A stretch of 64,000 nucleotides of DNA from positions 9,676,887 through 9,740,886 of the forward strand of contig JANVCC010000073.1 in NCBI GenBank assembly GCA_025345505.1, read 5' to 3'. Of this stretch, positions 26,198 through 39,900 are shown piece by piece (positions within the stretch are counted from its first letter, which is position 1; every line of letters starts with the position of its first letter). Under the pieces are notes generated by a model, which had not been told where the DNA came from, did not search any database, and saw only the letters and a list, made by a program, of their open reading frames with translations. The stretch is from Todiramphus chloris collaris (Eukaryota; Chordata; Aves; Coraciiformes; Alcedinidae). A program made the translations under genes and the position numbers.

Positions 26198-29100
26198 AGG
26201 ATCTGATAAGTTTCCTGTATTTTTTTAAATCCTTGTACTTGTACAAGTCCAAACTTGAGCAGAAAGAATGAAGCGATTAGTTCTGGTCAACAGTATGGAG
26301 TAGGAGGTTCTTTGGGGTTTTATCCTTCTTTTGGCTTATCTGTATGAAAAAAGTACTGAAATGGGATTATAGGAAAATAACAACAATCTGTCTGTTTGAG
26401 TTGAGAATCCAAATGGCCTATAAAGTTTTTTCAAATTAGATTTGTAAGTGGAATCGTACTAAGACTTGAATTCTCCACCTGATTAGGTATTCTACAACAG
26501 TGTAGAGAAATTTGCTTTCACTTTGAAAGCTAATGTAAATAAAGCTATTCCTTGGAAAAGCATACTTGTGTAAGCACAGAAGAGAAAAGCTGTTATATTT
26601 CACTGGTGCAAAAGTTCAGACAACACTGTGTCCAACTGACAGCAATTGAAAGGAGCTGATCCTTGGTCCTGGAGACAATAATGAAAATAGAAAACATAGT
26701 CCTCATAGATGGTGAAAAATTGGAAGCTTTGAAATCTAACATAGGGTCTTCAATGGATTCTTTTCTCTGATATTTTTATTTGTGGTCTAATTAACAGAAA
26801 AAACTTTAGGTGTAAAAATGAAAAATTCATTAATCGGGTCTTTTCCTAAAGACATGCACGTCAATTCAGTGGCAGAGCTGGATGCATGATGATTGACAGG
26901 TCTTGTTCACATGAACAAAGGTTATAAAACTTATGGGAAAATGCAGCACCTTTGACCCTTTGCAGTGGTGCTTGAATACATGTTTGTTTACACAGTTTGG
27001 GCACTGTAATTAGATAAGGTGAGTAGTTATTAATATTTGGTGCAAACATCGTGGCTTTCTGCCCCATGTCAGTCCCCCCAGAGTATTCAGCCACTGTTTC
27101 CAACATGACTTATGCCATTTTCATAGCATTGACATTGACTTTTCTGTTGTGCTTAAATAACATTGCTTGTTAGTCTGTGGTTCCCTTTGCTCATCCCTGT
27201 TGACCTCAATGTTTCAGTTGATATTACTGCCTGTAGCATTATGGCACAGCCTATTGGAGTCAGTGATTTTTGTTTCTATTTTCTACAACCGACTCAGTAA
27301 CATACTCCATTGACATTACATTTACATTAATGACCCTCTGTCAGATTATGGTGGTTGTTTTCCCTGAATTTCTTGTCAGACCTAGTTCTGCAAGTCACCA
27401 CCTTTCTGTATTTGTGGCTGAGGAAAGCTCTGAGATAGAAATTTTTGGAGGCTGAGAAAATATCCTGAGGAAGTATCACAACACTGTTGACTAGTTTATA
27501 TAATCCTTTAGATATCTGTTCTTGGCCATTTGAGGGAAAGGATGCAAGGAAATGGTGATTTTTGTACTGATAGAAAAGGCCATTTTATATATTCAACCTG
27601 TGATGATGCTTCTTTTAAGCCGATACTGCAGAGATCCATAGTCTTCATGCTAACCAATGCCTTTCTCCTCTATGAATCCCTTCAATGCTACTTAATAAGA
27701 GGATTTTATATAAGATTTTTTATATAGGATTTTTATAGGAGGGTTAGGACTATCCCTTCTGAGTTGCCTAGATTTGAAATGGTAGGATAGGTAATGTCAA
27801 CTAGCACTGAGTGTCATTGAGGTTTGTTGAACCTCCACTTAAGCTTAGTGTCAGATAAAGTGCTTTTTTAAAATTCATGTATTTTTTAACACATCAGCTA
27901 GCATAAAGGGAAAATAACTGAATAATATAGTTATTAATTGTCTGTAAATAGACGGAAATGTGTTAACATACAGTGACAATTAATGGTGGTTTACTTTTCA
28001 TAAAATGATTCTATCATCTGTCTGTCCAAAGGATCCAAAGCACAGCAACATTTAGTGTGATACATCTTTTTTTTTTTTTTTTTTCCTCTTATGTGATAGC
28101 TAATGTTAAATGTTGACCAATTTTATTTTCTGTGGTTTAGCAGTAAATCTGATCTTTGGTCATATATCCCATTTGCACAATACTTTTTTCTTTGAGTGAT
28201 TTAGTGTAGTTTAGTTTAAATATGCAAAATAAACCTGGTTTGCTGGCTACTAAACTAAAACAAATGTCTTTTTCCCACCTAGATTGCTATCTTTGCCTCT
28301 GCAATTAGCACTATGCACAGGAAAACAGAGACTGTGGAATGTGCGTGAGGGCTCAGTGTTACTGGCAGACAGAAAGATTTTTAAATGTGAAGCACACCCA
28401 CTGGGCAGTTTAGAATCTAGGGCAAAAAATGGTATTTCACTCACTCATTCCCTATAATTACAGATCTTTTATATAAAAGTCAGTAGTGCTTATTTGAAAG
28501 CAATTCTGCAGTTGGGTGGTTTTAGCAGGTAGGCAGAGCATTTTAAAATGTTCAGCCTTAAAAAAACAATTGATGCTTAAAAACGGATAGTGACAAACAA
28601 TTCAGTGCAAATTGGAGAAAGAGTACACTGTGAATGGTCACTTCCTCTAAAGGATGGCTTAATTTACTTACAGGTGGCTTGAGTTTGCACTTTTCCTGTC
28701 CATCACTCTGAATTTTGCAGACTGAATCAAATCTTACACCCTCACAAAACGAGGTACACACAAGTGATGTTACTAGAAGCCTTTATGGAGTTTAATTCAT
28801 CAGCAAAGATGACGAAAAAATTTCACTTTACAAATTTGCCAGAAGTCTGCTTTGTCAACTTACATAAAGCTTATTTGAATTATCCTCTTAGTACAAATTA
28901 AGGAAGGTTATAGCCTATGTATGGATTCTTTTAATTGCAGACACCACAATTGTGGATTTTCCTCAGACTGTGTGTGAGGCAGAATTACAACTACATGAAG
29001 GTCAGGGAAGAATAAGGGCATTTTTAACTACACTCTGTGAAGGGTCATTGTTTTAAAATTTGTAAAAAATTCATGTTCAATTGTAAATTGCCTGCCATTC

Positions 29101-32100
29101 TAGCAAGGCCTGGTGGTGCCCCATGCCCTTGCATCGTACCTTTGTGAGTGGCCTGTTGAGTCCTAGGTGGCTACTTACTAAGCATAGCTTTGAGCTGCAG
29201 GATGTGAGGAGGCTTCCAATGGAAGAACTGGAGCACATTCTAGCCCTTGGCATTTGGTCAGTGGAAAGTATGGCTTAATATTAAAAAATGAATGTTTTTT
29301 GCTGTTCCAAGAATTCTGCTAATTATTCACATCTCATGAACCTAACAAGCAGTAAATAGCAGGCAATCATGCATTATTTGTCAATGATCTCCCTGCCCTT
29401 TTACATAGTCCTATACACACAATTAATATAAAAACCTGTGTATCATTCTTTGGGAAGCATTGTCATGCCCTGTAGACACCTGGATTAAATATTTTCTTAC
29501 ATATATTTACAGATGCATTCTTTACTTTTTTTTCATGGAAACCAGATAATAAATCTTTCTCAAGTACTTCCTGTTCCAAATGCCATCTCATCTGTGGGAC
29601 TTGTATACAGAAGCTGTAGGAAGTTATACACATTTTCAGTAAGATGCTAGAGTTTTAAAATGTTGTGAAGGTGTTCAGACGTCTCAAGAGATTTTAAACT
29701 CAGTTTACGAAAATTTTAATTACTGTTCTACTACTTCATACAGCCTGTCTGATGTACCCTCTTCTCATTTGAGTTATGTATGTTGTCTTCACCTTGTAGC
29801 ACTGTAGGACAAGGCATCTCAGAATCTCTAAGGGTCAGGAACAACTGCTTGATTATGTTCTACAATTCTGTCAGGGCCTAGAAATGTTTATGGTATGAAG
29901 TGTGGATGAGTTGAGTCTTGAGTCTCCCTTTTTTTCCTTGTCATATGCTGAAGTGCCACAATCTCTTACAGATACAAGTGAAGTGAACAGGCTTCTAGGA
30001 ATGAAAGAAATGGTGAAGAAGTGCTGAAGTGACACTTTTCAGTGGAAGATTCTCTGTCCTGCTTTTCTAGCTTCAGGTTATGATTGCTAAAAAGGTCTTA
30101 TATTATTAAAACTCATATCTGATTCTGTCTTTATTATCTATAACTACAATTTAATTTTTTTTTCCTAAAGATGGAATAAAGTAAAAACAATGGAGTGAAA
30201 AGTAAAAACAAATTCAGAGCACAATGAAACAGTGAGTCCTCACCAACATGGTACTGCACTGTAACCCACTGTTTTCTATTTCTGAAAACATTTGAATTGT
30301 TCCATACTGCATTTCAGTGCATTTTGTAAGACCTTGGTCTAAATTTATTCTTTACAGGACCGTATTCTCTTACTGGGTAAAATATAACGAATTCATAAAT
30401 TCCTCATGATCCTGATTCATATTTTATGAGAATCAAGGGGAAAAAAAAAAAAGAAAAGTATATCTAAATTCTAGAACACATTTTTCTTGAGTTTCATAGC
30501 ATTTATATTTTGGTAAGATGGCTTCCAGATTACATAAACATTGAGTCTGGGTCTCCATATGCAAAGAGGCACGAAATTAAGAGTTTCTTCTTGACTTCTT
30601 TCTTCCTAATAATTTAACTTTATGTATTAATTAGGTGCAACATTCCTTAATATATTTAATAATTCCTGAAAAAGATGTTGAATAGGAGAAGGCAGCAAAA
30701 TTTGCAGAGTGTACAGGCATATTGGTTAGTCATCACTAGGGAAGACTGATTTATGTTGTGTGGGAATGAAAAGATGTTCTTACTGGTATTTCCAGTTTAA
30801 ACATCAATTATGTAGTGAAGTGCTTCCAGACTTAGCAGCCCTGTACTCTTGCTCAGTACTGTGGGCTGATGGATGAGCTTCACCAGGATCATGACAGCAA
30901 ATGAGACTCACCATCAATATGTGCAATGTATTAAAACATCAGTGAAAGTGGAAAGGATTTGGAATTAATTATTCAGTTCAGGAAAAAGATTTCAATGTTG
31001 TTACAGACAGCTTAATGAAAACTTCAGCTATGGCAAGAAGTCCAAAAGGACATTAAAAAGCTCAAGGAATAGGATGGGGAATAACAAGTAAAATAATTTA
31101 ATTAGACCTGATTGGGAAATGTTCCCTCAGCAATGGATAATTTTGATAATTTTGAACAAAACCGACACCTTTGTTTGCAAAAACCTCCCAGACGTTCAGA
31201 TCAAAAAATTAACAACATTCAGAATGAGTCTAGTCAGTTAACAACAAGAATAACAATAAGAAGAAAGTTCAAAATAATTTTTGAAAGAGGTAATAAACTG
31301 GGTGTTTCATTTCCCTGCGTATCCCAGTAAGGAAATACATAATAGGCAGCACAGATTAGACCACAAATTGTAAGCCAATTAGACCACTATTAGATAATGA
31401 TGTATGACTGTAAGGCTGAGTGAACCATAGGATCAAGCTAGTGTGGTCTTTCTGTATTCTTGCCCTTTGCCTATTCCATGAAACCATTTATACATTCAGC
31501 AGTATTTAGAAGTGAGCTCTTCTGATGGAGCTAGGGTCTGAGCAGTGCACATTAAAAACTGTGCACATCAAAGAAAAATGCTACAAAAGTAAAAAATAAA
31601 TTTAAGAAGAATATTAAGCTATAGGAAATTTGCTGTGTGCTCTTAAATGAAAGATACAAACATCTTTTAAATTTGCTATAAAAGAGGTATACTGAAGTTA
31701 ATAAGTAGTGCAAAGCAATATAGGACCTGTTAATGTAACTGCCCTCCATTGGCCTCAGTACAGTACAATATGCTCACTTTAATGAAATGATGTCACTTTT
31801 CATTTTAATGGTTTTATTAGGTTAACTGCTCTAGGCTGTACTTGAATGGACACAGTCCAAATTCCCCGCTGGTGTAAATTAGTGTAGCTCCATAGGTATC
31901 TTAATAATTTTAGCATTAATGGTCTCATCCAAGCTAAATTGAACATAGAATTTCCCTTTGACCTTGTGACAATTTTATAATTAATTTAATAAAGAAAGTA
32001 AATACAGCTGAGTGGAGAGTTGACCCTACTACATCTGTAACAGTACTTTCCACATGTTGATGCAGAAGTGGAAAGATTGTAACCTCCATGAATGAGTAAA

Positions 32101-34261
32101 GGATATTTTAAAATACTCAGGTGGAAAGGAAATAATCACAGCTCTGAAGGCAAAATAATACATTGGTGTTTGTCTTATCCCCTCAGCTAGAGACAATTAA
32201 ATACTCCGTGCTTTGCTTTCCCTCTGTCAGTCTCAGTGAATTCTCATTTTCTTTTTTGTTGATCAGGAATATTTGTTTTCCCTTCTCCTCTTTTGGCATA
32301 TCCCCACCTTCCTTTTTTATAATCCTAGCAATTCTGTATTCTTTACTGCTCCTGTATCCCATCTCCAGCTTCTTTTTATTTCCTTTGCCTTTCTATTAGG
32401 CTTCTCCTCACTTTTTTCTCTGTTATCTTTTCTTCCCTCTGTCTCTGGAAAGTTCAGTGTGCAAGTTAATCTAACAGCATGCAGCTAACTGATATGATCA
32501 GGACTTGTGAAATAGAAACTAAGCTCTCACTGACTTTTAAAGCTTACCAGTGGCAAATCTCACATGAACAAATTGGTTCTTGACATCTGATCAGGTCTGC
32601 TTGCTTCTTAAAATATGCTTTAAAAGCAACCTGAAAGCCTGATTCTCCTTTTATTCTGAAAATATTGGTTTTGTTTCACAAAACTTCTCTATCCCATATA
32701 TAAAGTCTCCTTCTGTGTGCCTATAAAGATTCAAGGTTTGTAAGAAACAATTGTATCTTCTTTACATATATGTTGTGCATATATATAATATATGTTATAT
32801 ATAGAAAAAGTAGACTTAGAAAAACCTGGAGAGCCTGAGGTGAGGAAGGTGGTCTCATGACCCCAGGCGTGCTCCTTGGATTACTTTGTTTTCTCTGTGT
32901 CTTTGGACTAAGACAACTCAACACTGCATCCTTTCTGATGACCCTGAATATACCTGCCAACCTCTTGCCTGGACAGATGAATTAAATAACTGTTGCCCCT
33001 TTAAGGATATAGAATAGGCCTTATCAAATACATCATAATAAGTAGGTTCTTAATTAAAAGAACTAATTAGGTTCAAACTTACCCTATTGGGAAATGGATA
33101 CAAAAAGTCAGATTAGCATAAGCTAACCTCCATATCCTGTCGTAGGACACAGGATTGCAGCTCTTACATCCATTCCTGATCCTGATACATGCAGCATCCT
33201 GTGCTGGGCACAAGTTGTGACATTAGGGAGTCTTTTCTCAGGCAGAGAGCCTCAGCTCCACATTTGCAATCTCTCTTTGGAGCAGAGATCTTCAGAGATA
33301 GCAGACAGGTCCAAAGACCATTCAAACCAGTGTACAGGTGCTCAGGAAAGCTGGATAAGGCCCTTAGAGTATACATGAGCAGAAATTTTTGTATTGCTTC
33401 AAGAAGGCAGGAGACTGCCATAAAGTTTAACTGAACTCATCATGTGAGGTTCACACAGGCAAGGCAGTGTAACAACTGGGGGTTTGCTGCACCTGATTGG
33501 GATTCTGAATCTTGCATCCAGTTTCCAGAGGGTCTCACTCATGATTTTAACAAGTGATTCCTGCTAGTTCCTCTCTTATTCAGAGGGTGGCATTGACCGT
33601 ATGTATTTCAAGGAACTGCAGCAGTCATACTAAATTTACCCACAGTTCCAAATATACAGAGTATCATAACCATAATGCCCTCATTCTGTCATATTTCCTT
33701 GAAATCTGTGTATTTGTGTATTAGGTATTTTTACCCTGACTAGAAAAAAAAAAAAATAAAAAGAAGAATTAACTGTTTTTCAGCGCTCAGACAGCTTCAT
33801 TTTCTGAGTACTGTTAAAAAATAGAAATAATTGCATTCAGATCAGAGATAATTATCTCAGAGGCACGTTGATACTGTTTTTCTTATAATTTTATTTACTA
33901 CAAATGTTGTTGTATTGGGTCAGAAATACTTTTTAACCTCCTAGGCTAAGGGAAATCTTGTAAGAAGAGAAAGGCTTTAAAAGAAGACTGTATAAATGGG
34001 AAAAAAAAAAAAAAATTAAAGGACTTACTGAATATCAAACTTCATATATCTATTTTGCCACAACAAAGTTCCAAGTCAAAGTTCCAAAGTTCCAAAATGG
34101 CTTTGTATATTTCCCATAAGTACAGATGAAAGATATTAAGTTGGTGCCTTAACTACCAAAATGCAGATGCTTGACTGGACATGGCATAAAATGGGTTGTT
34201 ATGGCTTCCATCTCAGGAAAGTTATTGAAGTTTCATTTTTCAGGACAGTCTCTACTAACTT
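26198..34261. other. Intergenic DNA, mostly unassigned
   Basis: About 8 kb of AT-rich sequence without a credible gene. A poly-T run lies at about 28068-28084, a degenerate TTTTATATA-rich patch at 27690-27740, and a pyrimidine-rich stretch at 32200-32450. Around 31800-31960 there are traces of an old amniote repeat (GGTGTAAATTAGTGTAGCTCC). Confidence 0.5.
31800..31960. repeat. Possible old amniote interspersed repeat remnant
   Basis: The phrase 'gctggtgtaaattagtgtagctccataggt' (about 31867-31900) resembles the 'caggtgtaaat...gagtaactccattgaagt' motif that recurs in amniote non-coding repeats. It is short and decayed, and the element family is not resolved. Confidence 0.3.
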
Positions 34262-34430
34262 TTTTTCAAAACTCGCCTGGATGCGTTCCTGAGTGACCTG
34301 TGTTAGGGTAGATTAGGTTGTAGGGTAGATTAGGTTGTAGGGTAGCTTATATGATCCTGCCCTGGCAGGGGGGTTGAACTCGAAGATCTCCAAGGTCCCT
34401 TTCAACCCCTAACACTCTGTGATTCTGTAA
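34262..34430 (+). mobile_element. CR1 LINE 3' end
   Basis: Ends with the CR1 signature: GATCCTGCCCTGGCAGGGGG, GTTGAACTCGAAGATCTCC, AAGGTCCCTTTCAACCCC, then a TCTGTGATTCTGTAA terminus. The start (AAAACTCGCCTGGATGCGTT) matches the final ORF2 codons of CR1. It contains a private 17-bp tandem repeat. Confidence 0.85.
34306..34345. repeat. 17-bp tandem repeat inside CR1
   Basis: GGGTAGATTAGGTTGTA occurs twice in tandem (34306-34322 and 34323-34339) with a partial third unit GGGTAG. It lies at the ORF2/3' region joint of the CR1 copy and probably arose by slippage after insertion. Confidence 0.9.
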
Positions 34431-35857
34431 CAGAGAAGTACCTGTATGACAGTTGAGCAATTTCCTTTGCAATAAAAGATACCATGGCTTTTATGCTGAT
34501 CATCTTATAGGCTAATCAAGCAATTCCTCTGCTTGAAAGGGGATTGAAGGACAGAGACACTGAGGTCTGTCATTCCAGTCTATATAATATGTGCATTAAA
34601 GTCCTGCAGAAATCTCTGGGAGCTATGTGTGGTGTCCAATGGCAAAATTTCCACTTATTACATTGCTCTTAAATTAGGCTCTTACTATGTATATTCTTTT
34701 CTTTGGAGACGTAGGTGATGTGCATGTATCCCCAGTAACTTTTGTGAATTCACTTCATCTGGCTCTAATCTTTAAGGAGCTTCTTAAAAAGCAAGTGTAG
34801 ACTCAACTGGTTTTAGGTTCCTGAACTGAACAGCAGAGTCTTTCAACAGCAGAAAATTGCTGAGCAGCAGAGGAAGGTCTGCTGCTCTAAGGTGTCATAT
34901 CCAGGGCACTCATTAAGATTGGTAGTTTTTGCAGGTGTGATGTGATCCCACTGTGAAACTGCTCATAACAAGGAGAGGTAATGCGGAGTTATTCCCAGAC
35001 TGAGAAATATGTCAGTGCTGAGCAGCCTTCTCCTATGGGAAAGATGCAGGACCAGAAATTAGTGTCTTGGCACATGCTTCATGGTTTAAAATTCTCTTTT
35101 CAGCCACAAATCAGTGTTTCCTTAAAAATCATTTTGTTTCTGGGAGAATGTTTAGTTATATGGAAGCTTCCTGTAGTATACCACTGCTTTTCCAGTAAAA
35201 TCCTTAATCCTGCTCCTACTGAATTTACATGGTCTTCAGTGATACAGGATTGCATCAAAAAGGTGCAACTGGCTTATAAAATCTTTGATGAGCAAATTCC
35301 ATTCTTTATCAATCTGGAAAAAAAAAGGAGAAATTGATAATGGGCTGATATTTTTCGACTTGTCCCTGCAGCCTGAATTTTCTTTTATTCTCAGCATGCC
35401 TTAGAGTGGAAAGTGAAGGGTATCAAGTAACAATGAGCAATAATAACGATACATATTTTACAGTACAGTAGCTCTTTCTACCTGTGACTCTCAGAGCATT
35501 AAATACTAGCTGATGTAATCTAATGACTTGTGAAAAAAATACACACTCTTTTTCTGAAAAGAAGGAACTAATTCTGTAATTTATGTAACTTATCTGTATG
35601 ACTTTTAAAGAACTGCTTTAAGTTACTGAATTTCTCAGTTTGAAATTCTTTCTATAGAAGGAAATGAAAGACATGCGTTTTTGTGCATCTATCAAATTTG
35701 CATTCTACTTGTGCTTGAATTTCCCATGGGGAAATCCTTATCTTCCTTAAACTTCTTCCAGATAAGCCCGCAATTATGCAATTATTGCATGGATGAATTG
35801 CCCTATTTGATCAGTTAATGTCTAAATATGTTCTTTTAGTGGAACCAATGTAAATGA

Positions 35858-35990
35858 ATGAGGGGTAGGTATTGCTGTTTTACTTATTTTATAAAGGAGG
35901 AAAGTGTGGATATGTATAAACTGGGAAATGAGCAGGGCTCACTTAAAGCAAGAGTACATCCTACATTGTCTTTCTGTCTCCTTAGTATAA
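35858..35990 (+). repeat. Possible MIR-like SINE remnant
   Basis: TATTGCTGTTTTACTTATTT, then ATAAAGGAGGAAAGTGTGG, then CAGGGCTCACTTAAAGCAAGAG loosely follow the 'ttttacagatgaggaaactgaggca...gggtcac..a..taag' layout of MIR. The match is weak. Confidence 0.25.
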
Positions 35991-36876
35991 AACAAAAGAG
36001 TAAAATATGCAGCTTTTATTATTACAGAGAGCAAGTAATAAAAAAGAATTATTGTTTGCTTGCTATACAGAGTAATATCCATGCTTTCCAAACAAAGATT
36101 AATGGTGTTGAATCTGCTAGATGTTAAAAAGCTCAGTCAGGATTTATGCATTGTATTACACATATTGTCAGTATGACTCAAAAGAAGTAGATGAAGGTGG
36201 ATGGGGAGTGGGGTCTAGACATCTCCAGCTACTTGATTATTTCTTTCCTTGATTTCTGCAAAAGGGATGACTAGAGATTGTATAGTACAAACTGGGATGG
36301 CTGCAGGGACACCTTTTTCCTTATGTGAGCATTTTGGAAAGGCTGAAGCAGCTACTCAGACCCAGGGTTTTGCCTTGGGAGCTGGGACAGAGGCATCAAG
36401 GGGTCATTAGGATTGTGTGTCCTTCCTGAACTGAGTGTTACTTAATTGCCTGAGGCACTGTTTATCTGGAAAAATGTGATTTGTGACAAAACTGAAAAAA
36501 GATAAATCACCAAATTTTATAAACTCACATGACTTGTCTGGGTAACAATAGCTGTTTGCACTGCTAGAGTAATGTTGGCATTGAGTCATCTTCTAAATCT
36601 GCTCGGAGCTTGTGAAACAAACGAGCATTAGTTGCTTAAAAATGCTTTGTATTTCTTTTATAACCAGCTGTTCACGAGGTAATTCACAGTTCAGTGCAAC
36701 ACGTAGACACCAGTAAGCTTTTGAAAATGATATCTTTTCCTCCTAAGCATTTTCATTTACAAAAGGACATGTTAAAAAGATGGAGTGATTTCTCTCAGTG
36801 AGTAATGGCAAAGTGAGGTGACTCTCTACAAGCAGCAACTGTTATGATAGATGGCAGATCATAAAGCCATGGTTGG

Positions 36877-36994
36877 CTAAGCAGAATAATATTAAATACT
36901 TTGCTAGATACTCACAGAAACTGTATAGGGCTGGCCTAAGCAGAATAATATTAAATACTTTGCTAGATACTCACAGAAACTGTATAGGGCTGGC
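36877..36994. repeat. Perfect 59-bp tandem duplication
   Basis: A 59-base unit starting CTAAGCAGAATAATATTAAA and ending TATAGGGCTGGC occurs twice without any difference (36877-36935 and 36936-36994). No known element boundary is visible. The identity suggests a recent duplication, a variable tandem repeat, or an assembly artefact. Confidence 0.97.
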
Positions 36995-39900
36995 CTCAGA
37001 GTGATCAACAATAAGAGTCACAGCACTCTGTCGAATCTCTTGCTATTCCATACAAACCCACTCACAGTCCCTTCACGGTAGTAGCACCTACGTATCTTCC
37101 AAAGTACTTTCTCTCCTGTACTTCTCTTAAATCTTGTTGAATATGAGATGGACTAGTATATTTGTTAGTCTTAAGACTGATCTTTCTCTTGTGTAAATAT
37201 ATCCAAATGTGGCCTTTAGTAGTTGGAGAGGATGTCATTTTCCTACTGTTGTGACATGTGGTGTTATTGAAAAAACCTTATTTGTGTTTGGGGCACTTGC
37301 ATTTTAAAAGGTCTACAAATCTCAAGTCACATGTCTGAAAAAGTCCTACTGCTTGCAACACAGGAGGGAGATGGAGACCCATATCTCAGGTATCTATGTG
37401 AGACTCCAGGATTAGCTAAGTGTTGCTAAAAAGATGGTTTTCACCAGAGGAGTCTGAACATGGGCACAGAAGATTTTGTACATCATTATCTGAGCTGGGT
37501 ATATTCAATAAAGGAGGTAGGTCAAGGAGATTAAAGGCTTAGGGAGCCCTGAGTATTTGTGGCTATGGGCATGAAAGAAAGAGGTATAGAGGGCTGCATA
37601 CTACTAACTGTATGCCCTTCTCATAAAATTCTTTTATAGAGAACATTTCTTTCTTCTTTCCCTTGATTCTTTTTTTCTCTTGACAAGACTTTCACCTTGC
37701 TTTTAAAGTATGGACAATTCATTTGTTTCTACAAGAAGCTTGAAAATCTATATGGATGTGACTTGAAAACAGAAACTCCTGGAGGCTTCACCCATTTCCT
37801 GTTCAACAGGACTTTCAGCTCTTAATTTAACCTGGAGAGAAAACTAGCGTAACTAACTCACAGAGGCATAAGTAGTGTGCAGACAATGACAATTTGCTGA
37901 GGTGGGTGAGATGAATCAACTTGTGGTGATTATTTCTGTTAGCTATAAAAAGAACACAGATGATTAAATTAGACAATGTCAGGCTTAGGTAGCTACCATT
38001 AAATGACTTGAATCCCACATGAATGACAAAATCCCAAAACAGAAAAAAACCCCCAACATCTATTACAGAGTACCATCTGGGCGGGGCAATAATGCTTACA
38101 GTTCATCTGTCAAAGGACCCTCTCCTGTTATCACTGGAGTGTAAATCTGTTGCTGCACTGGACTAGACAGTACAGTACTGCTCTGTTTGGTATCATGATC
38201 ATCATTTCACTACATTAAAAGTGTAAATCAGAGCACAATTTTTAAGAACTATTCAAGCACCGATTCCAAGGGAGCACCTTTGCTTAAAAAATTGATGGTG
38301 ATGCATGACCCACTTTATTCCAAGGGCAGAGAGAGCCCAGTGTTCTTTCCATCATCTGTGCTATCAGAAAGCACTTGGAGCCAGGATCAGTTAATAAAGA
38401 AGACAAGGCTCATCTGTTCTTTCACTTTTGAGGTCATCAAGGAGTCCCATCTTCCTAAGTCTTCTGTTCAGGATGGTCCTCTTCCTACATTTGGGACACA
38501 TGAAAATTTGTCTCAACCTAGAAATACAGGTCTGGTTCTGTGGCACTCCCCATCTTTTCTATGCTTCCTGCCACCCTGCCCCCTTTAAAACCAGGTTGAT
38601 TTCTGAACATGGTATTGTTCATCACAGAGGAGACAAAACCTATTGGAATACAGTACCACGTGTTGGCCTTTTAACAGAGGAGGACAATTAAACTATTTAA
38701 AGTAGTCATCCTGAATGTTTGCTGTCCTGGGGGAAACAGTACTTAGCTAATAACATTATATTGGAATCATGTTTTCCTGCACCGGGGTTGAGGACTGCAT
38801 TCAGTATAATGCCTGTTCATCCAGTAGAACTTCAGCCCACACCTGCTCTCAGTAGATTCAAGTACTGTAGCAAAGTGGGAATCATTTGTTTGGCCAGTTA
38901 GGTCCCTTAAAAAAAGGCAGTGACAGATTTTGCCTCCCATGTTTATATGTACCCTTTGCACAGTGTGATTGACTTCAGTGGGTAAATCTGGAAGAACTCC
39001 AACTCAGCATGAGTAATAATGAAAAAAACCCACAAACATTGGAAACTGGGGGGAATCCTCTGATCCGTGCTTTTCTGGTGGCAGCAGTATCTGTTGTCAC
39101 AGACAGAGCAGCAACACATGCTGTTCAAGAGATTGTATTATGGGATACCAGTTTGTATCTTAGTGACTCCACCACTGGATTCCTCTTTGACCTCGAGCAC
39201 CAAGTTCTTCATCTTATAAAACATATATTTATCTTTCTCTGTGTGCTTGTTGAGACATTTTACTTATATTTTATCTTTTTTTTTTTTATAATAGTGCTTA
39301 TTCAGTGCAATGAGATCGGGAAGGTTGGGGCACACTCCTGAGACTTTCATGAGGAGACCTGTGTGTGCTCATCGTACATTTCCAGTCAGCTGAAACACAG
39401 AGCACTCCAGACTGAGTTCCTTAGCTCTAGGGTTTCTACCAGCCCATTGGATTTCTTACCAAATTAGCCAAGTTTAAGAGAACATAGACAGTTTTGGATG
39501 GGTAGACATCAACTCAGTGTGACTGGCTGAATGTGTATGTCCTGCAGGCAGTTCTTGGGGAAGTCAAGAGGCTAGGTGCCTGCTGTCTGGTTTGGCTATG
39601 CCAAAGTCCACCAAAGCCTGACCGTGGAATGTGGGAGGGCATGTTGTGCTGGAGGAGGCTGCTTCTATGTGTGAGTGAGGAGTTCTCTCCTAGGAGGGCA
39701 GTGCTCTCGTCCTTGGTAGCCTTGACCTTCCTTCTCTTTGGGGCTGTGCATTTGTGCCTCTGTTGCAGTTCTACTTCTGTCCCTTACTTAACCTTTGCTT
39801 CTGCTTGGCCCTTACCCAGCCTGACTGCTCAGCCCAGAGGCAGCAAAATTCAATTTATCAATTCAGTTAATTCAGTTAATAAGCACAATCCAACAGATCA

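Noticed and set aside
32163-32488. Two overlapping Phe/Ser/Leu-rich frames
   Set aside because: Produced by a T/C-rich tract; low-complexity translation.
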